Source: Neolewinella litorea
GTDB taxonomy: Bacteria; Bacteroidota; Bacteroidia; Chitinophagales; Saprospiraceae
DNA: 64,000 nucleotides
Assembly (NCBI RefSeq): GCF_004803465.1
Contig: NZ_SRSF01000013.1
Span: 30,598-94,597 of the forward strand
Direction of reading: 5' to 3'
How positions within the stretch are numbered: the first letter of the stretch is position 1; each line of letters begins with the position of its first letter. Below the pieces are notes generated by a model. That model ran no database searches and was not told where the DNA came from. It saw only the letters and a list, made by a program, of their open reading frames with translations. Shown piece after piece: positions 7,883-16,649 of the stretch. A program made the position numbers and the translations under genes.

Positions 7883-9427
7883 TCAGCGCCGGGGCGGGAC
7901 CCCGCCCCCTACCACCCGGTCGGTCCCCAGGTAGCGATTTTCTGCCGTCTGGTACCAATGCCGGACAGCTGGCAGCCGAAGCCCGGCCACTTCCGTTTCG
8001 TCCTCCAGTAGAATGTACTCACCCGTCCCCGGACCCTCCGCGGCGTGATAAAAGCGGTAACCGCTCAGGGCGAAGGTCTCGGGGTCAAAAAGGAAGAACC
8101 ACACGTCGCCACCGGCTTCGGGGGTGTAGCGGACTTCCAACTCCAACAGCTCCCGACCGTCATACCATACCCGGTGGACCTGGGGCTGAAGGAGCGTACC
8201 CGGATCGGTCAGTTTCATAGGGAGACCCCACAGGTAGCCGTAATAGTCGCGCAGCACCTGGGTCCGTTCCCGGGTGAGGTGCCGGGCCCGTCGCAGAGAA
8301 TCCGGCAGAGCCGACTGCCCCAGGTAGGTGTACCTAAAATCGTTTCCGGTCAGGCCCAGGGTGAAGCGTTCGCCACCCGATTGTTGCTCGATAGAAAAAT
8401 AGCTGGCAACGGGAGACAGCGTAAACTCCGTCAGGCGGGTATCGTCGCCCGGTCGTGATTCCGCCAGCGTCAAGGTATAGGCCAGTTTTCCCCAGTTACC
8501 GCCCGGATCGTGGTAGGCGATGCTGCGCGCCAGGAGGCTGTCGGGCGAAAAATCGACCGGCCTCCGTGTCCACTCCCGCAAGGTGTGTTCGTTCATGCGT
8601 ACGTAATGATCGTTGCCGGCATCCCGGGCGAGGGCCAGGCTCGTTCGCAGCAGTTCGAACGCCAGCGAATCGTTGCCGATTTCACGTTCGATAAGTGCCT
8701 GGCGCCGCGTGCGCCCGAACTGTGGTCCCGTGGCCGCGGCCCAGCGGTCGATCCAGCGCTTGGCTTCCGGCAGGTTGCCGGTCTCGAGGTAATAGCGCGC
8801 GGCCTCGTAATAGTCGTTGGGATCCTGGGCGGGAGAAAGGTGACTGGCCGCTTCCCGGGCTACGCGGGCGTCGGTGTCGACCGCGACAGGCAGGCGAACG
8901 CGGTACCACTCCCATTCAAGTACTAGCTCCGCACCACCATGGCCCACATTCATCCACCGGTATTCGAGGGTTTCCGTACGCTGGTCTAATCGCTCGGCGG
9001 AGGTTTCCACGCGCAATACGTCGTCTGCCGCGGTGTAGCCTTGTGCTCCCCAGCGGTCGGTTTTACTGTTCAGAATCCAGGTCCAGTTGCCATCCTGTCG
9101 GGGGATGACGTACAGGGAATAGGTTCCTGCACCGATCGGATATTCCGCGATCGTGACGGGGGTGGAAAAATGCAGTAATGAATTTTCGTTCGCGCCCGCC
9201 CGCCATACCTCATCGTAGGGGATGAGGTGACCGAAGATGAGCCGGTTGCGTACCGATGGCCGGTGGTAGCTTACCGTCATATCCGTGTAGCCGACGGTCA
9301 CCGCGACGGAGGCCGCCTGGCTAGCGGGGGGTGCCGCGAACTGGGTGGTAGCCCGGGCGGGGAGCAGCAAAAAAAGCAGTACAGGCAAAAAATGCCCGAT
9401 CCAGGCTGGAAACTGAGGGGTATGCAT
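7883..9427 (-). CDS. Secreted DUF2911 protein with DUF6503-like C-terminal region
   Basis: Exported protein of 514 residues with a signal peptide (residues 1-28). Residues 40-190 match DUF2911: VGYTDMTVSYHRPSVRNRLIFG, then IPYDEVWRAGANEN and GTYSLYVIPR. A middle region of about 110 residues looks helical and TPR-like (DYYEAARYYLETGNLPEAKRW). Residues 330-510 contain WFFLFDPETFALSGYRFYH and YILLEDETEVAGLRLPAVRHWY, which resemble DUF6503. Each domain usually occurs as a separate small protein, so this is probably a fusion. Function unknown; both domains are mostly found in exported Bacteroidota proteins. Confidence 0.75.
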   Translation of the reverse strand: MHTPQFPAWIGHFLPVLLFLLLPARATTQFAAPPASQAASVAVTVGYTDMTVSYHRPSVRNRLIFGHLIPYDEVWRAGANENSLLHFSTPVTIAEYPIGAGTYSLYVIPRQDGNWTWILNSKTDRWGAQGYTAADDVLRVETSAERLDQRTETLEYRWMNVGHGGAELVLEWEWYRVRLPVAVDTDARVAREAASHLSPAQDPNDYYEAARYYLETGNLPEAKRWIDRWAAATGPQFGRTRRQALIEREIGNDSLAFELLRTSLALARDAGNDHYVRMNEHTLREWTRRPVDFSPDSLLARSIAYHDPGGNWGKLAYTLTLAESRPGDDTRLTEFTLSPVASYFSIEQQSGGERFTLGLTGNDFRYTYLGQSALPDSLRRARHLTRERTQVLRDYYGYLWGLPMKLTDPGTLLQPQVHRVWYDGRELLELEVRYTPEAGGDVWFFLFDPETFALSGYRFYHAAEGPGTGEYILLEDETEVAGLRLPAVRHWYQTAENRYLGTDRVVGGGVPPRR

Positions 9428-9458
9428 GCGCCTAAGTTACGCGAGGGGTGACATTCGT

Positions 9459-10388
9459 CTATCTCCCGTTGACGAACGCCAGGGCACGCTCGTCCATTCC
9501 GTTATAGTCCTTGCCCCGCAGGGAAAAGCCTACGTGCCCGCCCTGGCGGGGTTGCTCCACCGTGATGAGGTCATGGCGGCGGGCCAGGTCCACCGGCGTG
9601 CAGGCGTCCGGTACGATGGGATCGTTAAGGGCGTTGACGATCAGGACGGGCACGGTGGTTCCGTCCACGTAGTGGCCGGAAGAGAGGTAGCGGTAGTAGG
9701 CATCCAGATCGTCGTACCCGCCGATTACGGCGGAAAAAGCCCGGTCAAAATCCCGCCAGACCGAGACGCGGTCCAGTGCGCTAAGGTCGACCAGGCCAGG
9801 GTACTGGGCCTCCTTGGCGGCGATCTTGGCGGACAACGAACGGAAGAATTTGCGCTTGTAGACCCAGTTGTCAGGGCGCTCGAGACTATCCACGCTGTGC
9901 TGGATAAAGCAGGGTGCCGAAAACGCTACGCCGTGAGTAACCTGCGGGGGTAGGGATTTGCCCAGCGTACCCAGGTACTTCAGGGTCAGGTTGCCGCCCA
10001 TGCTGTAACCGACGAGCACGATTTGGTCGTAGCGCCCGGTAGCGACGGCGTGATCGACGACGGTTTCCAGGTCTTCGCTCTGTCCGTGGGAATAGAGTTT
10101 GCGCGTACGGTTCATCTCTCCGGAGCAGCTGCGGCAATTCCAGGCCAGCGCGTGCCAGCCGTGTCGGGCGAAGTAGTGGGCCGCGCTGGCGATGTAGGCC
10201 CGCTGGCTGTCGCCCTCCAAGCCATGGCTCAGGATTACCAGTTGCCGGCTGTCGGAGCGGTCCAGCCAGTCGAGATCCAGAAAATCGCCGTCCGGGGTGT
10301 CGATACGCTCACGTCGATAGTCGATGGCAACCTGAGCGAAAAGGTGGGGCACGATGGTTTGGTAATGGCCGGTGAATCGTTGGATCAT
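9459..10388 (-). CDS. YheT-like alpha/beta hydrolase
   Basis: Cytoplasmic hydrolase of 309 residues. I chose ATG 10388 (MIQRFTGHYQTIVPHLF), where similarity to the YheT/ABHD1-3 family begins; the frame extends upstream but into non-conserved sequence. Family features are HGLEGDSQRAY (oxyanion region), AWNCRSCSGEMNRTRKLYSHGQSEDL, the nucleophile elbow VGYSMGGN, NALNDPIVP with the acid, and QGGHVGF with the histidine. E. coli YheT is a predicted hydrolase of undefined substrate. It is divergent from the gene at 10517. Confidence 0.87.
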   Translation of the reverse strand: MIQRFTGHYQTIVPHLFAQVAIDYRRERIDTPDGDFLDLDWLDRSDSRQLVILSHGLEGDSQRAYIASAAHYFARHGWHALAWNCRSCSGEMNRTRKLYSHGQSEDLETVVDHAVATGRYDQIVLVGYSMGGNLTLKYLGTLGKSLPPQVTHGVAFSAPCFIQHSVDSLERPDNWVYKRKFFRSLSAKIAAKEAQYPGLVDLSALDRVSVWRDFDRAFSAVIGGYDDLDAYYRYLSSGHYVDGTTVPVLIVNALNDPIVPDACTPVDLARRHDLITVEQPRQGGHVGFSLRGKDYNGMDERALAFVNGR

Positions 10389-10457
10389 AGGAATTAAGCG
10401 CAGGCGGGGGGTTATGGCGGAGCGGGTGCAATGGAAACCAAAGGAGCGCCGGGTAGT

Positions 10458-10490
10458 TTGGTTGGGGAAGAAGGGCATACGTCCTTTTGC
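10458..10490 (+). promoter_or_regulatory. Candidate promoter of the 10517 gene
   Basis: TTTG (10458-10461) is followed after 21 bases by TCCTTTTG (10483-10490), close to the Bacteroidota TTTG / TAnnTTTG arrangement. It would give a leader of about 20 bases before GTG 10517 and argues against the upstream TTG 10487 as start. Confidence 0.4.
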
Positions 10491-10516
10491 GTTGTGATGG
10501 CCAAAATTCCAGTCCC

Positions 10517-11125
10517 GTGAAGTACCCACTCCTATTGCTGTTCGCCCTGTTGCTCGGCACCCGCGCGCCGGCGCAAACCCTTTCCTCTTCTACCTACGGC
10601 GAAACCGTTTCCGACCATGCGCTGGAAGCGAAGCGGATCCACCATCAGAAGCGGGCCATGCTGCTCCTCGGCGGCTGGGCGGTGGGCAATATCGGACTGG
10701 GTCTGGCACTGCGCGGAAGCCGGGTAGGGGAGGCCCGGCGCTTCCACGAGATGAACGCGATCTGGAACACGGTAAACCTCGGCATCGCTGCCCTGGGCTA
10801 CCTCTCGGTGGCCCGCGAGGACCCTGCTGCGCTGGATGCATTCGGGAGCCTGGCGGAGAACCACGGCTTGCAAAAGGTGCTGCTCTTCAACGCGGGGCTG
10901 GACGTCGCCTACGTGGTGGGCGGCATGTACCTGCGGGAAAGAGCGCGCCGCCCGGACGTCGACGCGGATCGGCTCCGGGGCTACGGCAACAGCGTCCTGC
11001 TGCAGGGAGGATTTCTGCTTGTTTTCGACCTGGTCAACTACTGCATTGCCGCCGGGCGGGACGCCGACTACGCGCCGCTGCTGGGGCCCACCTCCGAAGG
11101 GATCGGTCTGACGCTTGGCTTTTGA
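10517..11125 (+). CDS. Exported multi-helix membrane protein (DUF6992-like)
   Basis: Protein of 202 residues from GTG 10517, chosen because it opens a signal peptide (VKYPLLLLFALLLGTRAPAQ). After a short polar stretch come hydrophobic helices: LLLGGWAVGNIGLGLALRG, then WNTVNLGIAALGYLSV, VLLFNAGLDVAYVVGGMYL and VLLQGGFLLVFDLVNYCIAA. The repeated N-rich small-residue pattern and RFHEMNAIWNTVN recall DUF6992, an unknown Bacteroidota family; I make that link from memory and hold it loosely. The gene ends at a strong bidirectional terminator. Confidence 0.6.
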   Translation: MKYPLLLLFALLLGTRAPAQTLSSSTYGETVSDHALEAKRIHHQKRAMLLLGGWAVGNIGLGLALRGSRVGEARRFHEMNAIWNTVNLGIAALGYLSVAREDPAALDAFGSLAENHGLQKVLLFNAGLDVAYVVGGMYLRERARRPDVDADRLRGYGNSVLLQGGFLLVFDLVNYCIAAGRDADYAPLLGPTSEGIGLTLGF

Positions 11126-11130
11126 CAAAC

Positions 11131-11166
11131 AAAAGCGCCCCGCGCCGGGAGTCCGGGGCGGGGCGA
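11131..11166. terminator. Bidirectional hairpin terminator
   Basis: Arms 11136-11148 and 11153-11165 pair over 13 positions with one G-G mismatch, around a 4-base loop. AAAA lies on the left side (a T-run for minus-strand transcripts). It sits between two convergent genes that end at 11125 and 11194. Confidence 0.85.
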
Positions 11167-11193
11167 TAAATAACAGTAGGTTAGGCGTTTACC

Positions 11194-12249
11194 CTAGCGT
11201 TCCGAAGAGGCTGAGGTGTTCATTTCTTTGTTCTGGCGAACCAGGTTATTGAGGATGGATTCGGCCGTATCGAAGTACGAATAGACGAGCTCCTTTTGCT
11301 CGGTGAGCATGAGGTCGGGACGGATGCCATCGGCGATCTCTTGCAGCTTTGCAATGGATTCCTGGGGAGCATCAAAGCGCTCGGCGGCAATTTCCCGGAA
11401 GAGTCCGGCGGTGCGGCTCAGGGCTTCAGCGGCGTAGTCGGCGTGCTGGTCACTTTGCCAGTCGCGCTGCATGGCGGCGGCCTTTTCGAGGATCAGTCCC
11501 TTGGTGGCAGTAAAGTTGCCTACGGAGATTCCTTCGGCGTTCTTCATGGCTTCCACGGCGTTGAGCAGCTTGGTCAGTCCGTCGGAGATAAATTGGTGGT
11601 CGAGGGATACCGAGCCGTCAATATTGACCGATTTCCACTGGTTAAAGGCGTCCAGTTCGCGCTGGTAGGCCACGTAATTAGGCTCGAGCACGACCAGGGT
11701 GGGGACGCTGCGGAGAAGGCGGATGCGGTCGACACGGTCCTGAAAGGCTTCGTCAAGCGAGATGAAGCGCAGGGCGTTCAGCGGTCCGATCTCGTCTTCG
11801 AGCCGGTCGAAGTAGTCTTTCTTCAGATCCATGGCGGCAATGTCGAGTTCCCAGTATTCTTCGATAAATTCGCCGGTTTCGGAGCGTTCATCCTCGATGC
11901 TGTCGTCTTCGGCCATCTCTTCGTGGTACTTCTTGATGAGGTTGCGGCGACGGGCGGTGATGGCTTCCTTGTCGCGCTGGTAATCGTTGAAGATGGGATC
12001 AAAATCATTGATCTCTTCCTCAGTGAGTTCCAGGGCCTCGATCACCGTCTTGCGGAAATCGATCGTCAGGCGGGTATTCATCATGCGCTCAAAGGCACTG
12101 TTGTCCAGTTCTGGCTGATCGATATCGGCCTGCATTCCGGGTTTGGCCATCTTGTCCTGAGAGCGGTCAATGCGCTGATCGATCTCCTCCTGGGCAAAGG
12201 CCGGTAGGCTGAGGGCGAAAGCAAAAAGGAAGATCAACAGGTTTTTCAT
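11194..12249 (-). CDS. Exported helical protein, Spy/LTXXQ-like N-terminal region
   Basis: Protein of 351 residues; ATG 12249 opens a signal peptide (MKNLLIFLFAFALSLPAFAQ). The rest is predicted almost wholly helical and very acidic. Residues 60-160 carry the pattern EALELTEEEINDFDPIFNDY followed by a long charged helix, reminiscent of the LTXXQ/Spy-like periplasmic proteins that bind unfolded proteins or metals. The C-terminal half (about 190-345) is a separate helical region without recognised motif. It is monocistronic, with an AT-rich stretch upstream (12268-12300) and a strong terminator downstream. Chaperone function is only a guess. Confidence 0.6.
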   Translation of the reverse strand: MKNLLIFLFAFALSLPAFAQEEIDQRIDRSQDKMAKPGMQADIDQPELDNSAFERMMNTRLTIDFRKTVIEALELTEEEINDFDPIFNDYQRDKEAITARRRNLIKKYHEEMAEDDSIEDERSETGEFIEEYWELDIAAMDLKKDYFDRLEDEIGPLNALRFISLDEAFQDRVDRIRLLRSVPTLVVLEPNYVAYQRELDAFNQWKSVNIDGSVSLDHQFISDGLTKLLNAVEAMKNAEGISVGNFTATKGLILEKAAAMQRDWQSDQHADYAAEALSRTAGLFREIAAERFDAPQESIAKLQEIADGIRPDLMLTEQKELVYSYFDTAESILNNLVRQNKEMNTSASSER

Positions 12250-12410
12250 TCGGGTTGGGGTAATCATATTTAATATATTGTTTTTCAGTGTGTTAATTCA
12301 CTTGATCTACTATGTAACAAGAGCACCCGGGGGCATTGTTCGGTACCTTTCCCGCTTTCCGGGTGGGGGGAATTGGTCGGCCGGCACCCCGACCGTACCT
12401 TGCGGATAAC

Positions 12411-12439
12411 TTGTCTCTTCCGAAACTCGTTACCTTTCG
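12411..12439 (+). promoter_or_regulatory. Candidate promoter of the hybrid sensor kinase
   Basis: TTG (12411-12413) and TACCTTTC (12432-12439) are separated by 18 bases. Transcription would start near 12446, about 17 bases before GTG 12462, supporting that start over the longer frame. Confidence 0.45.
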
Positions 12440-12461
12440 AAACCCATCGGCGGCGTATTCC

Positions 12462-15400
12462 GTGAAAGCTTTCTCCACCCTGCTCCTGCTCTTCCTGGTC
12501 ACCACCCTGGGCGGGCAGGCCATGCGCATCGAATACTTCACGGTGACCGACGGCCTGAGCACCCGGGACATCAATGACCTGCACATCGGCGACGACGGCT
12601 ACCTGTGGGTAGCGACGATGGACGGACTGAATCGCTTCGACGGGCACGGCTTCGTCTCCTTCGGGCAGGGCCTCGGTAATGAGCCCGGCCTGAGCCGCGG
12701 GGCTATCGAGTCGGTGCGGGCCGACAACGACGGGCACCTGATTCTTACCTTCAACGATTTCTACGGATACTTCGACCGTTTTGATCCGCGTGACTTTTCG
12801 GTCGAGCAGGTACACATCGTCCCGAGTACGGGCGTGGTCGGTTTTCCCCGGACGATCGTGACGGACCAGTTCGGGCGCACCTTCGTGGTGGCCATCGGGC
12901 AGGCCGGTACGATCATCTACGAGTATACCAACAAGGGCTTCCAGGCTATTTACCAACAGCCCGACGACGGGTGGCTCACCTTCGCACCGCGGATCGAGTT
13001 GCTGCCCCTGAGCAACGGACAATTCTTGCTCTACGACGACGAGCACGGTTTCCGACACCTTTCCGCGAACGGCGACCTGCTCAACACCTTCTTCCCCCCC
13101 CGGAAAGGCCAGCGGCGGCTGTACACTATGGCCGAGGGACCGGACGGATACGTCTACCTGAGTTTTCGCGACGGTTACCCCCTGTACCGGTGGTCGCCCC
13201 AGACGGTAGGCGACCCGCTGCCCGTACCCGATCTGGATTCCGGACTGCATTATACCAGCATTTTCCGCGACGAATTGGGGCAGTTGTTGCTGCTGGGTAC
13301 GGAAGACATACTCGGCAAGCAGTACCCCGACGAGTACTACCTGGTGGATACCGCCGGCCGTTTCCAGTTCTTCGAACGGGAACTGCCGACCAACCGCCTG
13401 GTGACCAGCATCGCGGCGGTAAACTTCAACGAAACGGCCTACCTGGGTCTGCGCGAGGGCCTCGGGGTGATGGAGCGCTACGTCAAGTCGATCGGGAACT
13501 ACCTCAACGACAATACCAACGAACTTTACCACAGTCCCGTGCAGGGCATCGCCGAGGATTCCGCCGGTACGGTGTACGTGGCCGACGCCAGTGGTTCGAT
13601 TTACACCATGGCCAGAAACAGCACGGATTTGGTACCCTTACCGTTGCAGGATTCCACGGGGACACGCGTAGAAATGCGGGAGATTCGGCAGCTCATCTAC
13701 GACCGGATCCGCAATGCTATCTGGGGCGTGGCCCAGCCGACCGGAATGGGCAAGGGCGGACTGCTACTGCGCTACAACGTCGGCACCGGGATCACCGAGA
13801 CCTATGCCTCCACCTATCCCCTTATGTGCCTGGCCATGAACCCGCAGGGCACCATTTACCTGGGTGCCACCGACCCCCGGAAGGTGGGCTTGCTGCTGCA
13901 GTACGATGAGCGGACCGGCGGCTTCGCCGAACTCGTGGATCACGAAAGCAATGCCGTACGCCTGCGGGGCTTGCGCATCCGGTACCTCTACCATTCGCGC
14001 GGCGGACAACTCCTGCTCGGAACCCGGCAAAAGGGACTGATCGGGTACGATCCGGCAACCGGACGCTCCACGGTATACAGCCAGCTTGATTCTACCGAAC
14101 AGGCCACGGAGATGAACGCCCTGACCATCAACTGCATCTACGAGGACGTGGGGGGGAAGTGGTGGCTGGGCACCGACGGTGGCCTGCGCATCATCGACCC
14201 CATCAGCGGCACCGAGCGGAGCTACGGCCGGCAGGACGGCCTGAGCAGCAACACCGTTGTGGGCATCGTTCCGGATTCCACCGGCGGGTACTGGCTCTCT
14301 ACCCACAACGGCCTCGTCCACCTGCCCGACGACCTCGACAACGGAACTTTCCGGCGCTACTACATGGAAGACGGACTGGCCACCGACGACTTCAACCCCT
14401 ATTCATTCCTGCGCGACCGCAGCGGCCGCTACTTTTTCGGGGGGGACAACGGGCTATCCGTCTTCCGCGACGATGACCTCAGCGTGGAGTCGGCCGGCTC
14501 GGACGTGATGATCACCGAAGTAGTGATCTACGGCCGGGGGGAGAACCGCACCCTTAGCCGGAACCTAGACCAACTCACCGACATCGAGGTGAAGGCCAGC
14601 GAGAAGAGCATCGCTGTATCCTTTGCACTGCCCGTCGGCCAGCGCCCCAGCCTCACCCAGTTGCGCGTCAAACTCGACGGCTTCAACGAGAAATGGCGCG
14701 AACTGCGCAATGAGCGTACGGTACGCTACAACAACCTGCCTTCCGGCAACTATAAGTTGCTCGTCCAGGCTGCGGGAGCCAACGGCAACTACGGTGACCA
14801 GATGCTGACCCTCAACATTCGGGTGCGGCAGTACCTCATTGAGCGCACGTGGTTCCAGTTTCTGATCGCTACGGTGATCGTAGGCCTGTTCTTCTTTATA
14901 CTGCAGGCCAAGCTGCGGGAACGACTGCGCAACGAGCAGCTGCGCACCCAACTGAGCAGCGATATTCACGACGAAGTGAGTGGTTTGCTGGCCGGCATTA
15001 CCCTGCAGGCCGAGTTGCTACAGAACCGGACGGACGATGAGAAAATGCGCACCCGCTTGCAGACGGTCGGGGAGGCGGGCCGTAATGCCATGTCCAAGAT
15101 GAGCGACGTGATCTGGAGCATCGACAGCCGCCGCGACAACATCGGTAACCTGCTGCAACGTATGCAGGAACACGCCGACGAAGTACTGCTGCCACTGGAC
15201 ATCCGCTACGATTTTTCCGCCAAGGGATTCAACATCGAGCGGGAACTCCCGGGCAACGTACGGCAGGACCTTTACTTTATCTACAAGGAAGCAATCAACA
15301 ACATCGCTCGACACAGCAATGCGACCTACGTCGAAATTGAGCTCGAGCAGTATGCCCAGACCTTCGAGATGTTTATCCGCGACAACGGTAAAGGGAAACA

Positions 15401-15560
15401 GAGCGAGGAGTTCCCGGTCTACACCAGTACCCGTTTCACGCCCAAGAAAGGGCAGGGGAAAGACAACATGCGAATGCGCGCCCAGCGGCTGCGGGCCGAG
15501 CTTACCATTGACGACCGCGCCGGCTACACCCTGACCTTACGTATGCGTCGGCTGGCGTAA
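12462..15560 (+). CDS. One-piece sensor histidine kinase with beta-propeller sensor (LytS/DesK-type HisKA_3)
   Basis: Protein of 1032 residues from GTG 12462, which opens a signal peptide (VKAFSTLLLLFLVTTLGGQA). The exported part is a two-component-regulator propeller (repeats such as DGYLWVATMDGLNRFDG and GKWWLGTDGGLRIID), about residues 25-690, then a Y_Y_Y domain (LDGFNEKWRELRNERTVRYNNLPSGNY). One helix (LIATVIVGLFFFILQA) crosses the inner membrane. The kinase is HisKA_3 type with phospho-acceptor His836 in DIHDEVSG and an ATPase N-box EAINNIARHS (Asn946/947). There is no receiver or AraC domain, unlike many propeller sensors of the phylum, and no response regulator gene adjoins it. Ligand unknown; family members often sense glycans. 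Confidence 0.88.
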   Translation: MKAFSTLLLLFLVTTLGGQAMRIEYFTVTDGLSTRDINDLHIGDDGYLWVATMDGLNRFDGHGFVSFGQGLGNEPGLSRGAIESVRADNDGHLILTFNDFYGYFDRFDPRDFSVEQVHIVPSTGVVGFPRTIVTDQFGRTFVVAIGQAGTIIYEYTNKGFQAIYQQPDDGWLTFAPRIELLPLSNGQFLLYDDEHGFRHLSANGDLLNTFFPPRKGQRRLYTMAEGPDGYVYLSFRDGYPLYRWSPQTVGDPLPVPDLDSGLHYTSIFRDELGQLLLLGTEDILGKQYPDEYYLVDTAGRFQFFERELPTNRLVTSIAAVNFNETAYLGLREGLGVMERYVKSIGNYLNDNTNELYHSPVQGIAEDSAGTVYVADASGSIYTMARNSTDLVPLPLQDSTGTRVEMREIRQLIYDRIRNAIWGVAQPTGMGKGGLLLRYNVGTGITETYASTYPLMCLAMNPQGTIYLGATDPRKVGLLLQYDERTGGFAELVDHESNAVRLRGLRIRYLYHSRGGQLLLGTRQKGLIGYDPATGRSTVYSQLDSTEQATEMNALTINCIYEDVGGKWWLGTDGGLRIIDPISGTERSYGRQDGLSSNTVVGIVPDSTGGYWLSTHNGLVHLPDDLDNGTFRRYYMEDGLATDDFNPYSFLRDRSGRYFFGGDNGLSVFRDDDLSVESAGSDVMITEVVIYGRGENRTLSRNLDQLTDIEVKASEKSIAVSFALPVGQRPSLTQLRVKLDGFNEKWRELRNERTVRYNNLPSGNYKLLVQAAGANGNYGDQMLTLNIRVRQYLIERTWFQFLIATVIVGLFFFILQAKLRERLRNEQLRTQLSSDIHDEVSGLLAGITLQAELLQNRTDDEKMRTRLQTVGEAGRNAMSKMSDVIWSIDSRRDNIGNLLQRMQEHADEVLLPLDIRYDFSAKGFNIERELPGNVRQDLYFIYKEAINNIARHSNATYVEIELEQYAQTFEMFIRDNGKGKQSEEFPVYTSTRFTPKKGQGKDNMRMRAQRLRAELTIDDRAGYTLTLRMRRLA

Positions 15561-15572
15561 TACCGCTAGCCC

Positions 15573-16625
15573 CTACATCCCCGGTAGCCACGCCAAACAG
15601 GTAGGACTGGGAACCTTGCGTACGACGTGATTCAGCCGCAGTCCACCGCCCGCACCGATCTGAAACACGCCGATGCTGTGGTCCTTTAGGTTGGCCGATA
15701 ACAACCACTCATTGTCCGGGCTCAATAAAATGTCCCGTGGGCGTACCCCACCGCTGGGTACCGTATCCCGCAGTTGCAGGCTGGTTTTGGCCAGGTCGAG
15801 CCGCAGGGCGGAAATGACGCTGTAGTTTCTCTCGCTGGTGTAAATGTTCTTTCCCGCCCGATCGATCCGGATGGCGGCACCACTGGTGCCTTCCACCGCG
15901 CGCTCCGGTAGAGAGGGAAGGTCCAGGACCAATTTCGGAGCCGATTCGCGTAGGTCAATCAAGGCCACGCGCCCGCGGTACTCAAAATTGACCATCAGGT
16001 ATTCCCCGGAGGGGTGCAGGGCCAGGTGCCGGGGACCGGCGCCAGCTGGGAAGTCAACCGCCAGGTCGGGCCGTTGGGTAAGTCGCCCGTCGGCCGCCCG
16101 GTCAAACACCCGCAGACAGTCCGAACCCAGGTCGCTCAGGTAAACCCGTGAGCGGGACGTATCGAATACGGCACAATGTGCGTGCGGCGCGCGGTTCTTT
16201 TCCTCCAGTTCGATGCGTTGCAGCGGCTCCCCGATGCTTCCGTCGGGTTCCAGCGAAAAGACGTGTACCGATCCGCTGGTGTAGCAACTAGCGATCAACG
16301 TACGATCGGCCAGTGCCACGTGACAGGGGTGATCGCCGTGGAGCCCGGCGTCGCTCAGTTGTTCAAAAACGACCTTGTTCCCCTTGCCGCGCTGCAGCCG
16401 GAAGGCGGTTACGCCCGGGTGTTCTTCGTTCAGGCACTCGCGCACGCCGTAGACGATCTTCCGGGAGGGATCGGTGCAGAGATAGCTCGGGTTGGTGGTC
16501 CTGGCGTGGCCGCGGTATTCGAGGCTGCCGTCCCTGGGCGAAAAGTCATAGGCGGAGATACCGCTGGCTTTACCCGGGGCGTCCTCGGACATGGTGACGG
16601 TGTAACCGCCTACGATCAATAGCAT
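15573..16625 (-). CDS. Lactonase-family seven-bladed beta-propeller protein
   Basis: Protein of 350 residues matching the 6-phosphogluconolactonase-like (YbhE/Pgl) propeller family. It starts MLLIVGGYTVTMSEDAPGKASGISAYDF and contains NPSYLC, HPCHVAL, APHAHCAVF, GAGPRHLALHPSGEYLMV and RPRDILLSPDNEWLLSAN, motifs repeated blade by blade. There is no clear signal peptide, so it is probably cytoplasmic. Members hydrolyse sugar lactones or muconolactone; which applies here cannot be told. It converges with the sensor kinase (12-base gap) and lies 24 bases downstream of the AAA ATPase gene, perhaps in one transcript. Confidence 0.88.
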   Translation of the reverse strand: MLLIVGGYTVTMSEDAPGKASGISAYDFSPRDGSLEYRGHARTTNPSYLCTDPSRKIVYGVRECLNEEHPGVTAFRLQRGKGNKVVFEQLSDAGLHGDHPCHVALADRTLIASCYTSGSVHVFSLEPDGSIGEPLQRIELEEKNRAPHAHCAVFDTSRSRVYLSDLGSDCLRVFDRAADGRLTQRPDLAVDFPAGAGPRHLALHPSGEYLMVNFEYRGRVALIDLRESAPKLVLDLPSLPERAVEGTSGAAIRIDRAGKNIYTSERNYSVISALRLDLAKTSLQLRDTVPSGGVRPRDILLSPDNEWLLSANLKDHSIGVFQIGAGGGLRLNHVVRKVPSPTCLAWLPGM

Positions 16626-16649
16626 AGTAGTGCGTTTCGGCCGGGTGGG

